Below are positions 53,491 to 62,316 of a stretch of DNA of 64,000 bases, piece by piece; position 1 is the stretch's first letter, and each line of letters starts with the position of its first letter. The notes below the pieces were generated by a model that was not told the DNA's origin, did not search any database, and saw nothing but the letters and a program-made list of their open reading frames with translations. The position numbers were made by a program, and so were the translations under genes. Source of the stretch: Halochromatium sp. (GTDB lineage: Bacteria > Pseudomonadota > Gammaproteobacteria > Chromatiales > Chromatiaceae); contig POWB01000023.1 in assembly GCA_010912705.1 (NCBI GenBank), positions 24,279 to 88,278 of the forward strand. Reading direction: 5' to 3'.

Positions 53491-54744
53491 ATGCGATCAC
53501 CATTTCTCCTCCCGCTTCCGCTGATGCTCCTGCTAACACTCGTCTTCGCACTGCTTACACTCAGCGGATGCAGCTCCAGTCCGAGCAAGAAGGCCGCTAG
53601 CTCGGGCGCCAGGATCTCCCCTGACCTGAAGCTGAGCAGTCCTCAGGCAACCTCATTTGCCGGTGTGCGCCAGGCCTCGTTCAGCGCCATCGATGATGCT
53701 GGGGCTGCTGATGACGCTGGAGCGGCGAGCCGACCTGCTGGCGGCAGCGTCGCTCGCGGTGACTTTGCCGGACGTGCCGATGTCGATCGGTTCGTCGCGC
53801 GCATGGCGTCCAAAGGATTGGATCGCGCCCAGGTGGTGCGCACCCTCGAGCGCGCCGAGCATGATCCCTGGATCATCCAATACATGGAGAAACAGTGGCG
53901 CCCAGCCTCGGGGCCAACCGGGGCCTGGACGCGCTATCGCAGCCGTCACATCACGCCGGCGATGCTCGACAAGGGCAGTGCCTTTTGGACGCGGCATGCC
54001 AGGACGCTAGATCAGGCCTCGCGCAAGTATGGCGTGCCGCCTGAATACATCGTTGCCATCATCGGTATCGAGACGCGCTGGGGTGGCTTTATGGGCACGC
54101 ATCGCATCATCGATGCCCTAGCAACCCTGGCCTTCGACTATCCGCGCCGTGCCGATTACTTCCAGGACGAGCTGGCCCAGTATCTGCTGATGGCCGAGGA
54201 TCAGGGGTTCGATCCATTACAGCCGGAGGGGTCCTTTGCGGGTGCGATGGGGCTGGGGCAGTTCATGCCCTCGAGCTGGCATGACTATGCGGTCGACTTC
54301 GATGGCGATGGCCGGCGCGATCTCTGGGACCCAGAAGACGCGATCGGCAGCGTTGCGCGCTACTTCAATGCCCATGGTTGGCAGCCGGGCGCGGCTGTCG
54401 TCGCGCGGGCGAGCGGTGGTGCCGGGCTGCCCTGGTCGACCGATACCGGCTTCAAGACCAACTACTCGGTGGCGAATCTCAAGGCGAAGGGCATTCAGCC
54501 CGCGGTGGCGCTGCCAGACCAACGCCAGGTGAGTCTGTTGCGCTTGGATGCCGCCGGTGGCCTTGAATACTGGGTCGGCTTCGAGAATTTCTACGTCATC
54601 ACCCGCTATAACAACAGCACCTATTATGCGATGACGGTGCACCAACTGGCGCAGGCGCTGCGCTCGCGGCGCGGCCTCAAACAGCCGACCTTGCGCATGA
54701 CCGATCAGCCCGGCTCGGGCGCCTCCGCTGCTCCCGCCGGCTGA
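53491..54744 (+). CDS. mltB: Membrane-bound lytic murein transglycosylase B
   Basis: A 417-residue lipoprotein. The signal peptide ends at the lipobox LTLSGC (Cys near 28). The SLT_2 catalytic domain contains IIGIETRWGGFMGTHRIIDALATL with the catalytic Glu, and GAMGLGQFMPSSWHDY and FDGDGRRDLWDPEDAIGSVARYF. It cleaves peptidoglycan glycan strands to anhydromuropeptides at the outer membrane. A low-complexity Ala/Asp/Gly insert (about 65-90) precedes the domain. Lies 16 bp after ridA. Confidence 0.95.
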   Translation: MRSPFLLPLPLMLLLTLVFALLTLSGCSSSPSKKAASSGARISPDLKLSSPQATSFAGVRQASFSAIDDAGAADDAGAASRPAGGSVARGDFAGRADVDRFVARMASKGLDRAQVVRTLERAEHDPWIIQYMEKQWRPASGPTGAWTRYRSRHITPAMLDKGSAFWTRHARTLDQASRKYGVPPEYIVAIIGIETRWGGFMGTHRIIDALATLAFDYPRRADYFQDELAQYLLMAEDQGFDPLQPEGSFAGAMGLGQFMPSSWHDYAVDFDGDGRRDLWDPEDAIGSVARYFNAHGWQPGAAVVARASGGAGLPWSTDTGFKTNYSVANLKAKGIQPAVALPDQRQVSLLRLDAAGGLEYWVGFENFYVITRYNNSTYYAMTVHQLAQALRSRRGLKQPTLRMTDQPGSGASAAPAG

Positions 54745-54765
54745 CGGGCGAGGCCCAATCCGCTC

Positions 54766-57003
54766 TTGGACCAGATCCCGGTTGAGCAGCTCAAGGGCGT
54801 CGGCCCGCGCATCTCCGAGCGGCTGCAGCGGCTCGGCATCCTGACGCTGCAGGATCTGCTCTTCCATCTGCCGCTGCGCTATCAGGACCGCACTCGGCTG
54901 CGGCCGCTGGCTGACTTAGTCATCCATGAGGAGGTATTGGTCGAAGGGGAGGTCGTCGATGCCCAGATCGCTCAGGGCCGGCGGCGCTCGCTGAAGATCC
55001 GCATCGAGGATGGCCGCGGCGCGCTGTTGCTGCGGTTTTTCTACTTCACCCGCGCTCAGGTCGAAGCGATGCGTCCGGGGCGGCGGCTGCGTTGTTTCGG
55101 TGAGGTTCGCCAAGGGCCACAGATGCTCGAGATGGTGCATCCGGAGCTGCAGTCGCTGGAGCGGCCGGCTGGTCAACCAGATGGCTTGGCGAGCGGTTCA
55201 GCCATTGACCCGACGACTGGCATTGAAGCTGCTCCGAAGCTTGACCAAGCGACTGGCTCAGCGACTGCCCGAGAGGCTGTACCGGCGGCTGATCCGGCGG
55301 CTGATCCAGCTCCTGGCGTGGAAGCCAGCTCGACGGCTGGCCGACTGACCCCGATCTATCCAGCCACCGAGGGTCTGCAGCAGACCAGTCTGCGCGCACT
55401 GACCGATCAGGCCCTAGATCGCCTGCAGCACGATCCTGCTGCGCTCAAAGACTGGATTCCCACCAGCCTGACGGCGCCACTCCAGCTACCCGCGCTTGCC
55501 GACGCCTTGCTCCTGCTCCATCGACCGCCCGCCGATGCAGGCGCTGAGCTGACGACTGCGCTGCTCGAGCGCAGCCATCCCGCCTTCCAACGCCTGGCCT
55601 TCGATGAGATGTTGGCGCATCAGCTGGCCTTGCGTCGGCTGCGCCGGGCGCGCACTGCGCAACGTGCTCCGCTGTTGCGGGGCGACCGCTCATTGCGCGA
55701 GCGGCTGCGGGCGCAGCTGCCCTTCCTGCTCACGGGCGCCCAGCAGCGCGTGTTGGATGAGATCGCCGCGGATCTTGAGCAGCCGCGGCCGATGATGCGG
55801 CTGCTGCTCGGCGATGTCGGCTCCGGCAAGACGGTGGTCGCGGCGATGGCCGCGCTGCAGGTGCTCGAGGCCGGACATCAGGTCGCGCTGATGGCGCCGA
55901 CTGAGCTGCTTTCCGAGCAGCATCTGCAGAGTCTGCAGCAGTGGCTGGAGCCGCTGCAGATCGAGCTGGCTTGGCTCTCCGGGCGGCACTCGGGCAGCGA
56001 GCGCGCGCTGATTCTGGAGCGCATCGCCGATGGCCAGGCGCGGGTGGTGGTGGGCACCCACGCGCTGTTTCAGGCCGAGGTGCGCTTTGCTGAGCTTGGG
56101 CTGGTGATCATCGATGAACAGCACCGCTTTGGGGTGCATCAGCGCCTGAGCCTGCGCGAGAAGGGCGAGCGTGATGGCGCGATTCCGCACCAACTGATCA
56201 TGACCGCAACCCCGATCCCGCGCTCGCTCGCGATGTCGGTCTATGGCGACCTGGACCTGTCTGAGATCGATGAGCTTCCTCCGGGGCGCAAACCGATCAA
56301 GACGGTTGCGCTACCAGACAGCCGGCGTGATGAGGTCATCGAGCGCGTCCAGGTGGGCTGTCGAGACGGGCGCCAGGCGTACTGGGTCTGTACGTTGGTC
56401 GAGGAGTCCGATGCGCTGCAGGCCCAGGCCGCCGAGGATGCCGCCGCCGATCTGCGCGAGCGGTTGCCGGGGCTGCGCATTGGCTTGGTGCATGGGCGGA
56501 TCAAGGCGCAGGAGCGGGCGCCGGTGATGGCGGCGTTCAAGGCCGGTGAGCTGGATCTGCTGGTGGCGACGACGGTGATCGAGGTCGGCGTGGATGTGCC
56601 CAACGCCAGCCTGATGATCATCGAGAACCCGGAGCGGCTCGGCTTGGCGCAGCTGCATCAGCTGCGGGGGCGTGTTGGTCGCGGCAGCATCGACAGTGTT
56701 TGCCTGCTGCTGTACCACCCGCCGTTGACCCGCGCGGCCCGAGAGCGACTGGATATTCTGCGCCGCGAGGCGAGTGGCTTTCGTATCGCCGAGGCCGATC
56801 TGCGCATGCGTAGTGCCGGTGAGGTATTAGGAACCCGCCAGGCCGGTGCCATACAGTTTCGGCTAGCTGATCCGATGCGAGATACCGCGCTCGCACTCGC
56901 GGCACGGCATGCGGCCGATCGGCTGCTCGCGGATTGGCCTGAGCATGTCGAGCCGCTGATTCGGCGCTGGCTCGGCCGTCGTGACGATTACGGCCATGTC
57001 TGA
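54766..57003 (+). CDS. recG: ATP-dependent DNA helicase RecG
   Basis: A 745-residue superfamily 2 helicase that reverses stalled forks and branch-migrates Holliday junctions. The wedge domain is N-terminal (VKGVGPRISERLQRLGI-like). Helicase motifs: I LLLGDVGSGKTVVA, II IIDEQHRFGVHQR, III TATPIPRSLA, VI QLRGRVGRG. An Ala/Pro/Asp/Thr-rich insert of about 60 residues (about 148-205) interrupts the wedge-linker region and is not in usual RecG. Start is TTG at 54766, 21 bp after mltB. Confidence 0.95.
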   Translation: MDQIPVEQLKGVGPRISERLQRLGILTLQDLLFHLPLRYQDRTRLRPLADLVIHEEVLVEGEVVDAQIAQGRRRSLKIRIEDGRGALLLRFFYFTRAQVEAMRPGRRLRCFGEVRQGPQMLEMVHPELQSLERPAGQPDGLASGSAIDPTTGIEAAPKLDQATGSATAREAVPAADPAADPAPGVEASSTAGRLTPIYPATEGLQQTSLRALTDQALDRLQHDPAALKDWIPTSLTAPLQLPALADALLLLHRPPADAGAELTTALLERSHPAFQRLAFDEMLAHQLALRRLRRARTAQRAPLLRGDRSLRERLRAQLPFLLTGAQQRVLDEIAADLEQPRPMMRLLLGDVGSGKTVVAAMAALQVLEAGHQVALMAPTELLSEQHLQSLQQWLEPLQIELAWLSGRHSGSERALILERIADGQARVVVGTHALFQAEVRFAELGLVIIDEQHRFGVHQRLSLREKGERDGAIPHQLIMTATPIPRSLAMSVYGDLDLSEIDELPPGRKPIKTVALPDSRRDEVIERVQVGCRDGRQAYWVCTLVEESDALQAQAAEDAAADLRERLPGLRIGLVHGRIKAQERAPVMAAFKAGELDLLVATTVIEVGVDVPNASLMIIENPERLGLAQLHQLRGRVGRGSIDSVCLLLYHPPLTRAARERLDILRREASGFRIAEADLRMRSAGEVLGTRQAGAIQFRLADPMRDTALALAARHAADRLLADWPEHVEPLIRRWLGRRDDYGHV

Positions 57004-57004
57004 G

Positions 57005-57054
57005 CGGAGCCCTCTCCAACCGGAGCCCTCTCCAACCGGAGCCCTATCTCCAAC
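57005..57054. repeat. Three tandem 16-bp repeats
   Basis: CGGAGCCCTCTCCAAC at 57005-57020 and 57021-57036, with a third copy at 57037-57054 carrying two extra bases. They start one base after the recG stop. The remaining space to ubiA (57055-57200) shows no gene. Confidence 0.8.
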
Positions 57055-57200
57055 CTTCGTGGCAGTGGACGCTATGCGATAATCGCTGGCCCGAGACGTC
57101 CGCGCCCTTCGTGTCTGGCTCGCGTCTTTGTTCGTCCATCACAGGTCATCGGCCTAGATAGGCTGTGGCCTGCACTTGTTAGAGACCATCGAATCATCGA

Positions 57201-58163
57201 ATGAGCGTTCGCGAGACCAAGATCAGCAAGCCGGGTGAGCTTCCGGTAGCGGGAGCGGCGGCGTCGACATCGAGCCCAGGCCCGGCATCGCCCTCCGACT
57301 GGCGCGTTCGGCTTGATGCCTATGTCCGCTTGATCCGGCTCAACAAACCGATCGGCATCTTCCTCTTGATGTGGCCCGCGCTCTGGGCGCTCTGGCTCGC
57401 CGGTGAGGGCCATCCGCCCTGGCAGGTGGCCATCATCTTCGTGCTCGGCGTGGTGCTGATGCGCTCCGCCGGCTGTGCGATCAACGATTTCGCCGATCGT
57501 GATCTGGATGGCCATGTCGCCCGCACCAACGCGCGACCGCTGGCTCAGGGTCTGATCAGCCCCGCTGAGGCCGTCGCGCTGTTCTTGCTACTGAGTCTCG
57601 CCTCCTTTGGTCTGGTGCTGTTCCTGAATTGGCAGACCATCGCGATGTCGGTGGTGGCGGTGACGCTGGCGATGATCTATCCGTTCATGAAGCGCTTCAC
57701 CCATGTACCGCAGCTGTTCCTCGGTGCGGCCTTCGGCTGGGCGGTGCCGATGGCCTTTACCGCCATCCAGGAGACCATCCCGCTCTATGCCTGGGTGCTG
57801 TTCGTCGCCACCGTGATCTGGGCGCTGATCTATGACACCGAATATGCAATGGTCGACCGTGAGGACGATCTGAAGATCGGCATCAAGTCGAGCGCGATCC
57901 TATTCGGCCGTTGGGATCGGTTGATCGTTGGCCTGCTGCAGCTGCTGATGCTGCTGATCCTGGTTTGGGTGGGGCTGCAAGCGGGTCGTGGCATGGCCTT
58001 TTTCATCGGCCTTGCAGTGGCCGCAAGCCTCTCCATCTACCAGCAATGGCTGATCCGCGCGCGCGAGCCCAAGCCCTGTTTCGAGGCCTTTCTGAATAAC
58101 AACTACTTTGGCATGGCCGTCTTTGTTGGTCTGGTGGTCGACTACCTTCTGAAACCAGCCTAA
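57201..58163 (+). CDS. ubiA: 4-hydroxybenzoate polyprenyltransferase
   Basis: A 320-residue membrane prenyltransferase of ubiquinone synthesis. The two aspartate-rich motifs are NDFADRDLDGHVARTNARPL and YDTEYAMVDREDD. About eight to nine hydrophobic helices follow. The N-terminal 30 residues are an unusual Ala/Pro/Ser-rich leader. It adds the polyprenyl tail to 4-hydroxybenzoate in the inner membrane. Confidence 0.95.
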   Translation: MSVRETKISKPGELPVAGAAASTSSPGPASPSDWRVRLDAYVRLIRLNKPIGIFLLMWPALWALWLAGEGHPPWQVAIIFVLGVVLMRSAGCAINDFADRDLDGHVARTNARPLAQGLISPAEAVALFLLLSLASFGLVLFLNWQTIAMSVVAVTLAMIYPFMKRFTHVPQLFLGAAFGWAVPMAFTAIQETIPLYAWVLFVATVIWALIYDTEYAMVDREDDLKIGIKSSAILFGRWDRLIVGLLQLLMLLILVWVGLQAGRGMAFFIGLAVAASLSIYQQWLIRAREPKPCFEAFLNNNYFGMAVFVGLVVDYLLKPA

Positions 58164-58392
58164 CTCAAGGGTCCATCCACTTTTAGAGCAGCGCCCAGAG
58201 AGAAGACTTGAACCGCGGATTCAGCGGATAAGCGCTTGGATTTCAAGCGGCTCCTGCCAATACCTGCCTCATCTGATTGATGGCCTTGCGCTCCTCGCCA
58301 AACGACTGTCTTGGAATGGCTAAATCTGGCTCGATCTGTGCCAGCGGCTGCGTTATACATTGAAAACGACTGAAATCATCTGGAGGAGCATC

Positions 58393-59079
58393 ATGTCTGC
58401 GCGATCCATCATCCAGCAGTGCCCGTCTCGGTCGGTCCTGCTCATAGCGTTATTGTCCGCGCTCCTGCTGCTCGGGCCGCTCAGCCTGCTGAGCGGCTCT
58501 GCACTGGCGGCGGCGAGCTTTGACGAGGGCATTGAATACAAGCGGGTTGCTGAGCCGCAGCGCCTGGAGCCTGGCGATGATGTCGAGGTGTTAGAGCTGT
58601 TCTGGTATGGCTGCCCGCACTGTTATCAGCTGGAGCCGGCTATTGAGCGTTGGCTTGAGAACAAGCCTGAAGGCGTCAGCTTTCGGCGCCTGCCTGCCGC
58701 CGCCTCGAGCCGCTGGATTCCGCATGCCAAGGCCTATTTCGCGGCCGAGCAGCTCGGTGAGCTGGAGAAGTTGCATGAGCCGTTGTTCAAGGCATTACAT
58801 GAGCAACGGCGCAAGGTCTTTAGCGACGAGGAGCTGATCGCCTTTGCCGCCGAGCAAGGGATCGACGAGGAGGCCTTTCGTCAGGCCTATCAGTCGTTTC
58901 CGGTCGATATGAAGGTGCGGCAGTCGGCCGACCTGGTGCGTCGTTATCAGCTCTCGGGGGTGCCGGCCATCGTCATCAACGGCACTTACAGCAGCGGTGT
59001 CACCGAAGCGGGCGGCCGTGATCAGTTGTTTGAGCTGGTCAACTTCTTGGTCGCGAAGGAGCAGGCTGCTGATGATTGA
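58393..59079 (+). CDS. dsbA: DsbA-type thiol:disulfide oxidoreductase
   Basis: A 228-residue periplasmic oxidase. The signal peptide (SVLLIALLSALLLLGPLSLLSGSALA) precedes ELFWYGCPHCYQLEP with the CPHC active site; RLPAAASSRWIPHAKAYFAAE and the cis-proline SGVPAIVING complete the fold. It introduces disulfides into exported proteins. ATG at 58393 follows TGGAGGAG. The 230 bp before it, after ubiA, hold no recognised gene. Confidence 0.92.
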   Translation: MSARSIIQQCPSRSVLLIALLSALLLLGPLSLLSGSALAAASFDEGIEYKRVAEPQRLEPGDDVEVLELFWYGCPHCYQLEPAIERWLENKPEGVSFRRLPAAASSRWIPHAKAYFAAEQLGELEKLHEPLFKALHEQRRKVFSDEELIAFAAEQGIDEEAFRQAYQSFPVDMKVRQSADLVRRYQLSGVPAIVINGTYSSGVTEAGGRDQLFELVNFLVAKEQAADD

Positions 59080-59109
59080 GGCCCTTGTGATCTAAGGGCA
59101 TCGAATTGC

Positions 59110-59649
59110 TTAGCTGATGGCGGTGCCCTGAGTCGCTGGCTCAACGATCAGTTTTGCGTCCGGGTTCGGGAAACGCTCGACGACCCAGGCAGGTAGCTTA
59201 GCTTGACTGGCATGATAGAGGGCGTCGGATTCGACGATGATCAGCACCAGCACGGTGACCATCACCGGTAGGATGCCGATGCCCGCAACCAGCGCGATGG
59301 CCGCTTCCTTCATCATGCCGCCGTAGACATGGCCCGCCCAGCCGAGGGCCATGGTCATCATCAGCAATGACAGCATGCCGATGAAGATGCGGCTGCGTCG
59401 GGCGCAGACCTGCCAATGACACATCACATACCAGGGGTCGCGTCCAATCGCGCGATGCGCACGCCAGAGGGTGAAGCCGAGGATTAAGAAGGAAACGGCA
59501 GGAATGATCGCCATCACCCAAGGGAAGCTGCCAGCGATGCCACCGGCTGCGACCGCCATTAGGATGTGATTTCCGATCAGATTGGTGAGGAAGATCTCAT
59601 GTGGGATGTTGGCCTTCTTGATCTCGCGGTCGCTGACTTCAAAGCGCAT
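59110..59649 (-). CDS. Hypothetical membrane protein with four helices
   Basis: A 179-residue protein. A soluble N-terminus (MRFEVSDREIKKANIPHEIF) leads to four hydrophobic segments (about 30-65 as a pair, then RIFIGMLSLLMMTMALGWAG and AAIALVAGIGILPVMVTVLVLIIV), and a polar C-terminus. No family recognised. An 18-bp perfect palindrome lies 37 bp upstream of the ATG, suggesting direct regulation. Convergent with dsbA. Confidence 0.65.
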   Translation of the reverse strand: MRFEVSDREIKKANIPHEIFLTNLIGNHILMAVAAGGIAGSFPWVMAIIPAVSFLILGFTLWRAHRAIGRDPWYVMCHWQVCARRSRIFIGMLSLLMMTMALGWAGHVYGGMMKEAAIALVAGIGILPVMVTVLVLIIVESDALYHASQAKLPAWVVERFPNPDAKLIVEPATQGTAIS

Positions 59650-59685
59650 AAGGGACTCTGCGGGCTCGGGAGAATCTCGTCATCA

Positions 59686-59703
59686 TATTAGACTAGTCTA
59701 ATA
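59686..59703. promoter_or_regulatory. Perfect 18-bp palindrome, putative operator
   Basis: TATTAGACTAGTCTAATA at 59686-59703 is symmetric at every position. It lies 37 bp upstream of the membrane-protein start at 59649, as expected for a dimeric repressor or activator site overlapping a promoter. Confidence 0.5.
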
Positions 59704-59782
59704 CTGTCATCCGACGCAAAAGGTTAGGCGTCTGCGGTGAGGCCGAGCGCTAAGCTGTGTTGTTGCAAGAGACGCCTGTCAG

Positions 59783-60229
59783 CTAAAGGTACCGGCGCCA
59801 ATGTTCGGGTCGCGTATCGCGGCAGCCGTGCTCAAGGCTTTCCCAGCGTTTCGCGAATACCCGCTTGGTGCAGTTACTATCGCCGCGCGCCCAGCCGTGG
59901 TTCTCCCGATAGGTCCCTTCGGTGTAGTAGTGGAGGGAGCGCCTGAGCTTGAACAGCAGGGCGCCGTCGAGATGCAGGCCAAGCTCGGCGAGCGCCTCGT
60001 CGATCTCCTCTAGACAGGTCTTCTGGAGGTCATAGCTAAGATTCAATAGGATAGGCGAGACTGGCTCGGCGTTCAGCACGCCGTCGACCTCAGCCAAGAA
60101 GGTCGCCGCCGTGCGCGCGTCGTTACGCTCTGGGTGCAGATCGCGAAATTGGATCTGGCGTTGTTTGATGCGATCAGGATCAGGTGTTTCCATAGGGAGA
60201 GTATGCTTAATCCGTCGTCCATTTATCAA
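59783..60229 (-). CDS. Hypothetical protein
   Basis: A 148-residue, charged, helical protein: DLHPERNDARTAATFLAEVDGVLNAEPVSPILLNLSYDLQKTC, then LHLDGALLFKLRRSLHYYTEGTYRENHG, ending EHGCRDTRPEHWRRYL. No family recognised. A start at 60193 (METPDPDRIKQRQ) would give 136 residues and seems equally likely. Between the palindrome-controlled membrane protein and prmC. Confidence 0.55.
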   Translation of the reverse strand: MINGRRIKHTLPMETPDPDRIKQRQIQFRDLHPERNDARTAATFLAEVDGVLNAEPVSPILLNLSYDLQKTCLEEIDEALAELGLHLDGALLFKLRRSLHYYTEGTYRENHGWARGDSNCTKRVFAKRWESLEHGCRDTRPEHWRRYL

Positions 60230-60254
60230 GTTGTTGGTTGCGGCAACGCCTGGC

Positions 60255-61124
60255 TCAATCTGATTGAGCGCTGCTGTGGCGCGCTCGGGTCACGCGTTCT
60301 TGACCGCTGAGATCGCGCAGGGTTTCAATCGCCTCGAATCCCTGCGCCTGCATCAGCGCGCGCAGGCTCGGCGCCTGGTCCCAGCCGTGCTCAATGGCGA
60401 GCAGACCGCCGGGCCTTAGACAGCGCGGCGCGTCGGCAATGATGGCTCGAATCGCATCAAGCCCATCGCCGCCAGAGACTAGGGCGGTGAGCGGCTCGAA
60501 GCGCAGATCGCCTTGGTTGAGATGCGGATCATCGGCAGGCACGTAGGGTGGGTTGCTGAGAATGGCGTCAACGCACGCATTTCCCAGTGCATTCGACCAG
60601 TTGCTGCATAGCAGGCCGAGATTGCTGAGCTGAAGCTGCTTGGCATTGAGCGCGGCGACGCCGAGTGCCTCCGCGTTGCGCTCAATGCCGATCAGGGTCC
60701 AGTCCGGGCGCTCGTGGGCCAGTGCCGCTGCAATCGCCCCACTGCCGGTGCCGAGGTCGAGGACGCGCAGCGGGGCGCTGGCTGGCAGCGCCTTGAGCGC
60801 CTGCTCGACTAAGGTCTCAGTCTCGGGGCGGGGGATCAGCGTGGCTGGGCTGACCTGCAGTGTCAGGCTCCAGAATTCACGCTCGCCCAGCAGGTACGCG
60901 ATCGGCTCGCCAGCAAGGCGTCGCCTGATCAATTGCTCGAAGCGCTGCTGCTGGGCTGCGCTCAAAGCCCGTTCCGGCCAGGCGATCAGCTGGGTGCGCT
61001 CAAGTCCGCTGGCCGCACCTAACAAGAGGTCGGCCTCGAGTGCCGGGCTGTGATGACCGGCATCAGCGAGGCGCCGACTGGCGTCACGGCGCAGCTCGGC
61101 GATCTGGCTTGGCAAGGCATTCAT
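60255..61124 (-). CDS. prmC: Peptide chain release factor N5-glutamine methyltransferase
   Basis: A 289-residue methyltransferase that modifies the GGQ glutamine of release factors. VLDLGTGSGAIAAALAHERPD binds AdoMet and AILSNPPYVPADDPH holds the NPPY motif; the N-terminal domain (LERTQLIAWPERALS, RRLAGEPIAYLLGEREFW) is typical. Start ATG at 61124; a 42-bp in-frame tandem repeat would permit a start at 61157 adding 11 residues. Downstream of prfA, its substrate's gene. Confidence 0.93.
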   Translation of the reverse strand: MNALPSQIAELRRDASRRLADAGHHSPALEADLLLGAASGLERTQLIAWPERALSAAQQQRFEQLIRRRLAGEPIAYLLGEREFWSLTLQVSPATLIPRPETETLVEQALKALPASAPLRVLDLGTGSGAIAAALAHERPDWTLIGIERNAEALGVAALNAKQLQLSNLGLLCSNWSNALGNACVDAILSNPPYVPADDPHLNQGDLRFEPLTALVSGGDGLDAIRAIIADAPRCLRPGGLLAIEHGWDQAPSLRALMQAQGFEAIETLRDLSGQERVTRARHSSAQSD

Positions 61125-61181
61125 GCGGTGGGCTGCCTGGGCGATCTGGTTTGGCAAGGCATTGATGCGGCGGGCGGCCGA
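61098..61181. repeat. 42-bp tandem duplication at the prmC start
   Basis: 61098-61139 and 61140-61181 are two near-identical 42-bp units (14 codons, in frame on the minus strand) spanning the prmC start and the end of the space after prfA. Copies differ at a few positions. The second unit supplies an extra potential N-terminal extension. Confidence 0.75.
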
Positions 61182-61233
61182 GGCAATCGGGCAGGTCGGA
61201 TCGGCTGGCGCAGAAGCCCTGGGTGCCGACCGC

Positions 61234-62316
61234 TCAGGCGCCGGTGGTCAGCTCGGCGAGCAGATCGGCCTGGTGCTCACGCTGCAGGGGCTCAACGACC
61301 TGATCGAGGTTGCCCATCATCACCTCGTCGAGCTTATAGAGCGTCAGGTTGATGCGATGATCGGTGAGTCGATTCTGCGGAAAATTATAGGTGCGGATGC
61401 GCTCGGAACGGTCGCCACTGCCGACTTGGAGCCGACGCGAGGCGCTTTGCTCAGCGGCTTGCTCCTCCTGTGCGGCGGACAGCAGTTTCGCTTGCAGCAG
61501 GGCCAGTGCCTTGGCCCGATTCTTGTGCTGCGAGCGTTCATCCTGGCATTCGACAACGATACCGCTGGGCAGGTGGGTCAGGCGCACGGCGGAATCAGTC
61601 TTGTTGACGTGCTGGCCGCCAGCGCCTGAGGCGCGGTAGGTGTCGACGCGAAGATCGTTGGTGTCGACGCTGATCTCATCGACCGACTCGACCTCGGGCA
61701 GAATGGCGACGGTGCAGGCCGAGGTGTGGATGCGGCCTTGGGATTCGGTCTCGGGCACGCGCTGCACGCGATGGGCGCCGGACTCGAACTTGAGCCGCGA
61801 ATAGACGCCGCTGCCGCTGATGCGCACGGCTACCTCCTTGTAGCCGCCCATCTCACCATCGCTGGCGCTGATGATCTCATGGCGCCAGCCCTGAAGCTCT
61901 GCATAGCGTAGATACATGCGCAGCAGGTCGCCGGCGAATAGCGCCGCCTCAGCGCCACCGGTACCGGCGCGGACCTCGAGATAGATGTTGCGATGATCGT
62001 TCGGATCGGGGGGAATCAGCAGTCGGTTGAGCTCGGGCTCGAGCTGCTCACGGCGTTTCTCAGCAGCATTCAACTCCTCGCGCGCGAGCTCGGCCATCTC
62101 CTGATCGGCAAGCATCTCGCGCGTTGCGTCGATCTCGGTCTCAAGGTCGAGATAGCGTTGCCAGCAGCCGATAACGGGCTCCAGTTGCGAGTATTCACGA
62201 CCGAGATCACGGAAGCGATTCTGATCCGTCTGCACCTCAGGCTCGGCCATTAGGGCCGTGATCTCGGCGAAGCGTTCGGCGAGCCGATCTAGCTTGCCCC
62301 GAATGGATGGGTTCAT
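61234..62316 (-). CDS. prfA: Peptide chain release factor 1
   Basis: A 360-residue RF1, the usual length. The peptidyl-hydrolysis motif is [16 protein letters not shown], and the codon-recognition region [20 protein letters not shown] has PET where most RF1 proteins have PAT or PVT. It ends translation at UAA and UAG. ATG at 62316 overlaps the hemA stop by 3-4 bases. Order hemA-prfA-prmC is standard in gammaproteobacteria. Confidence 0.97.
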   Translation of the reverse strand: MNPSIRGKLDRLAERFAEITALMAEPEVQTDQNRFRDLGREYSQLEPVIGCWQRYLDLETEIDATREMLADQEMAELAREELNAAEKRREQLEPELNRLLIPPDPNDHRNIYLEVRAGTGGAEAALFAGDLLRMYLRYAELQGWRHEIISASDGEMGGYKEVAVRISGSGVYSRLKFESGAHRVQRVPETESQGRIHTSACTVAILPEVESVDEISVDTNDLRVDTYRASGAGGQHVNKTDSAVRLTHLPSGIVVECQDERSQHKNRAKALALLQAKLLSAAQEEQAAEQSASRRLQVGSGDRSERIRTYNFPQNRLTDHRINLTLYKLDEVMMGNLDQVVEPLQREHQADLLAELTTGA

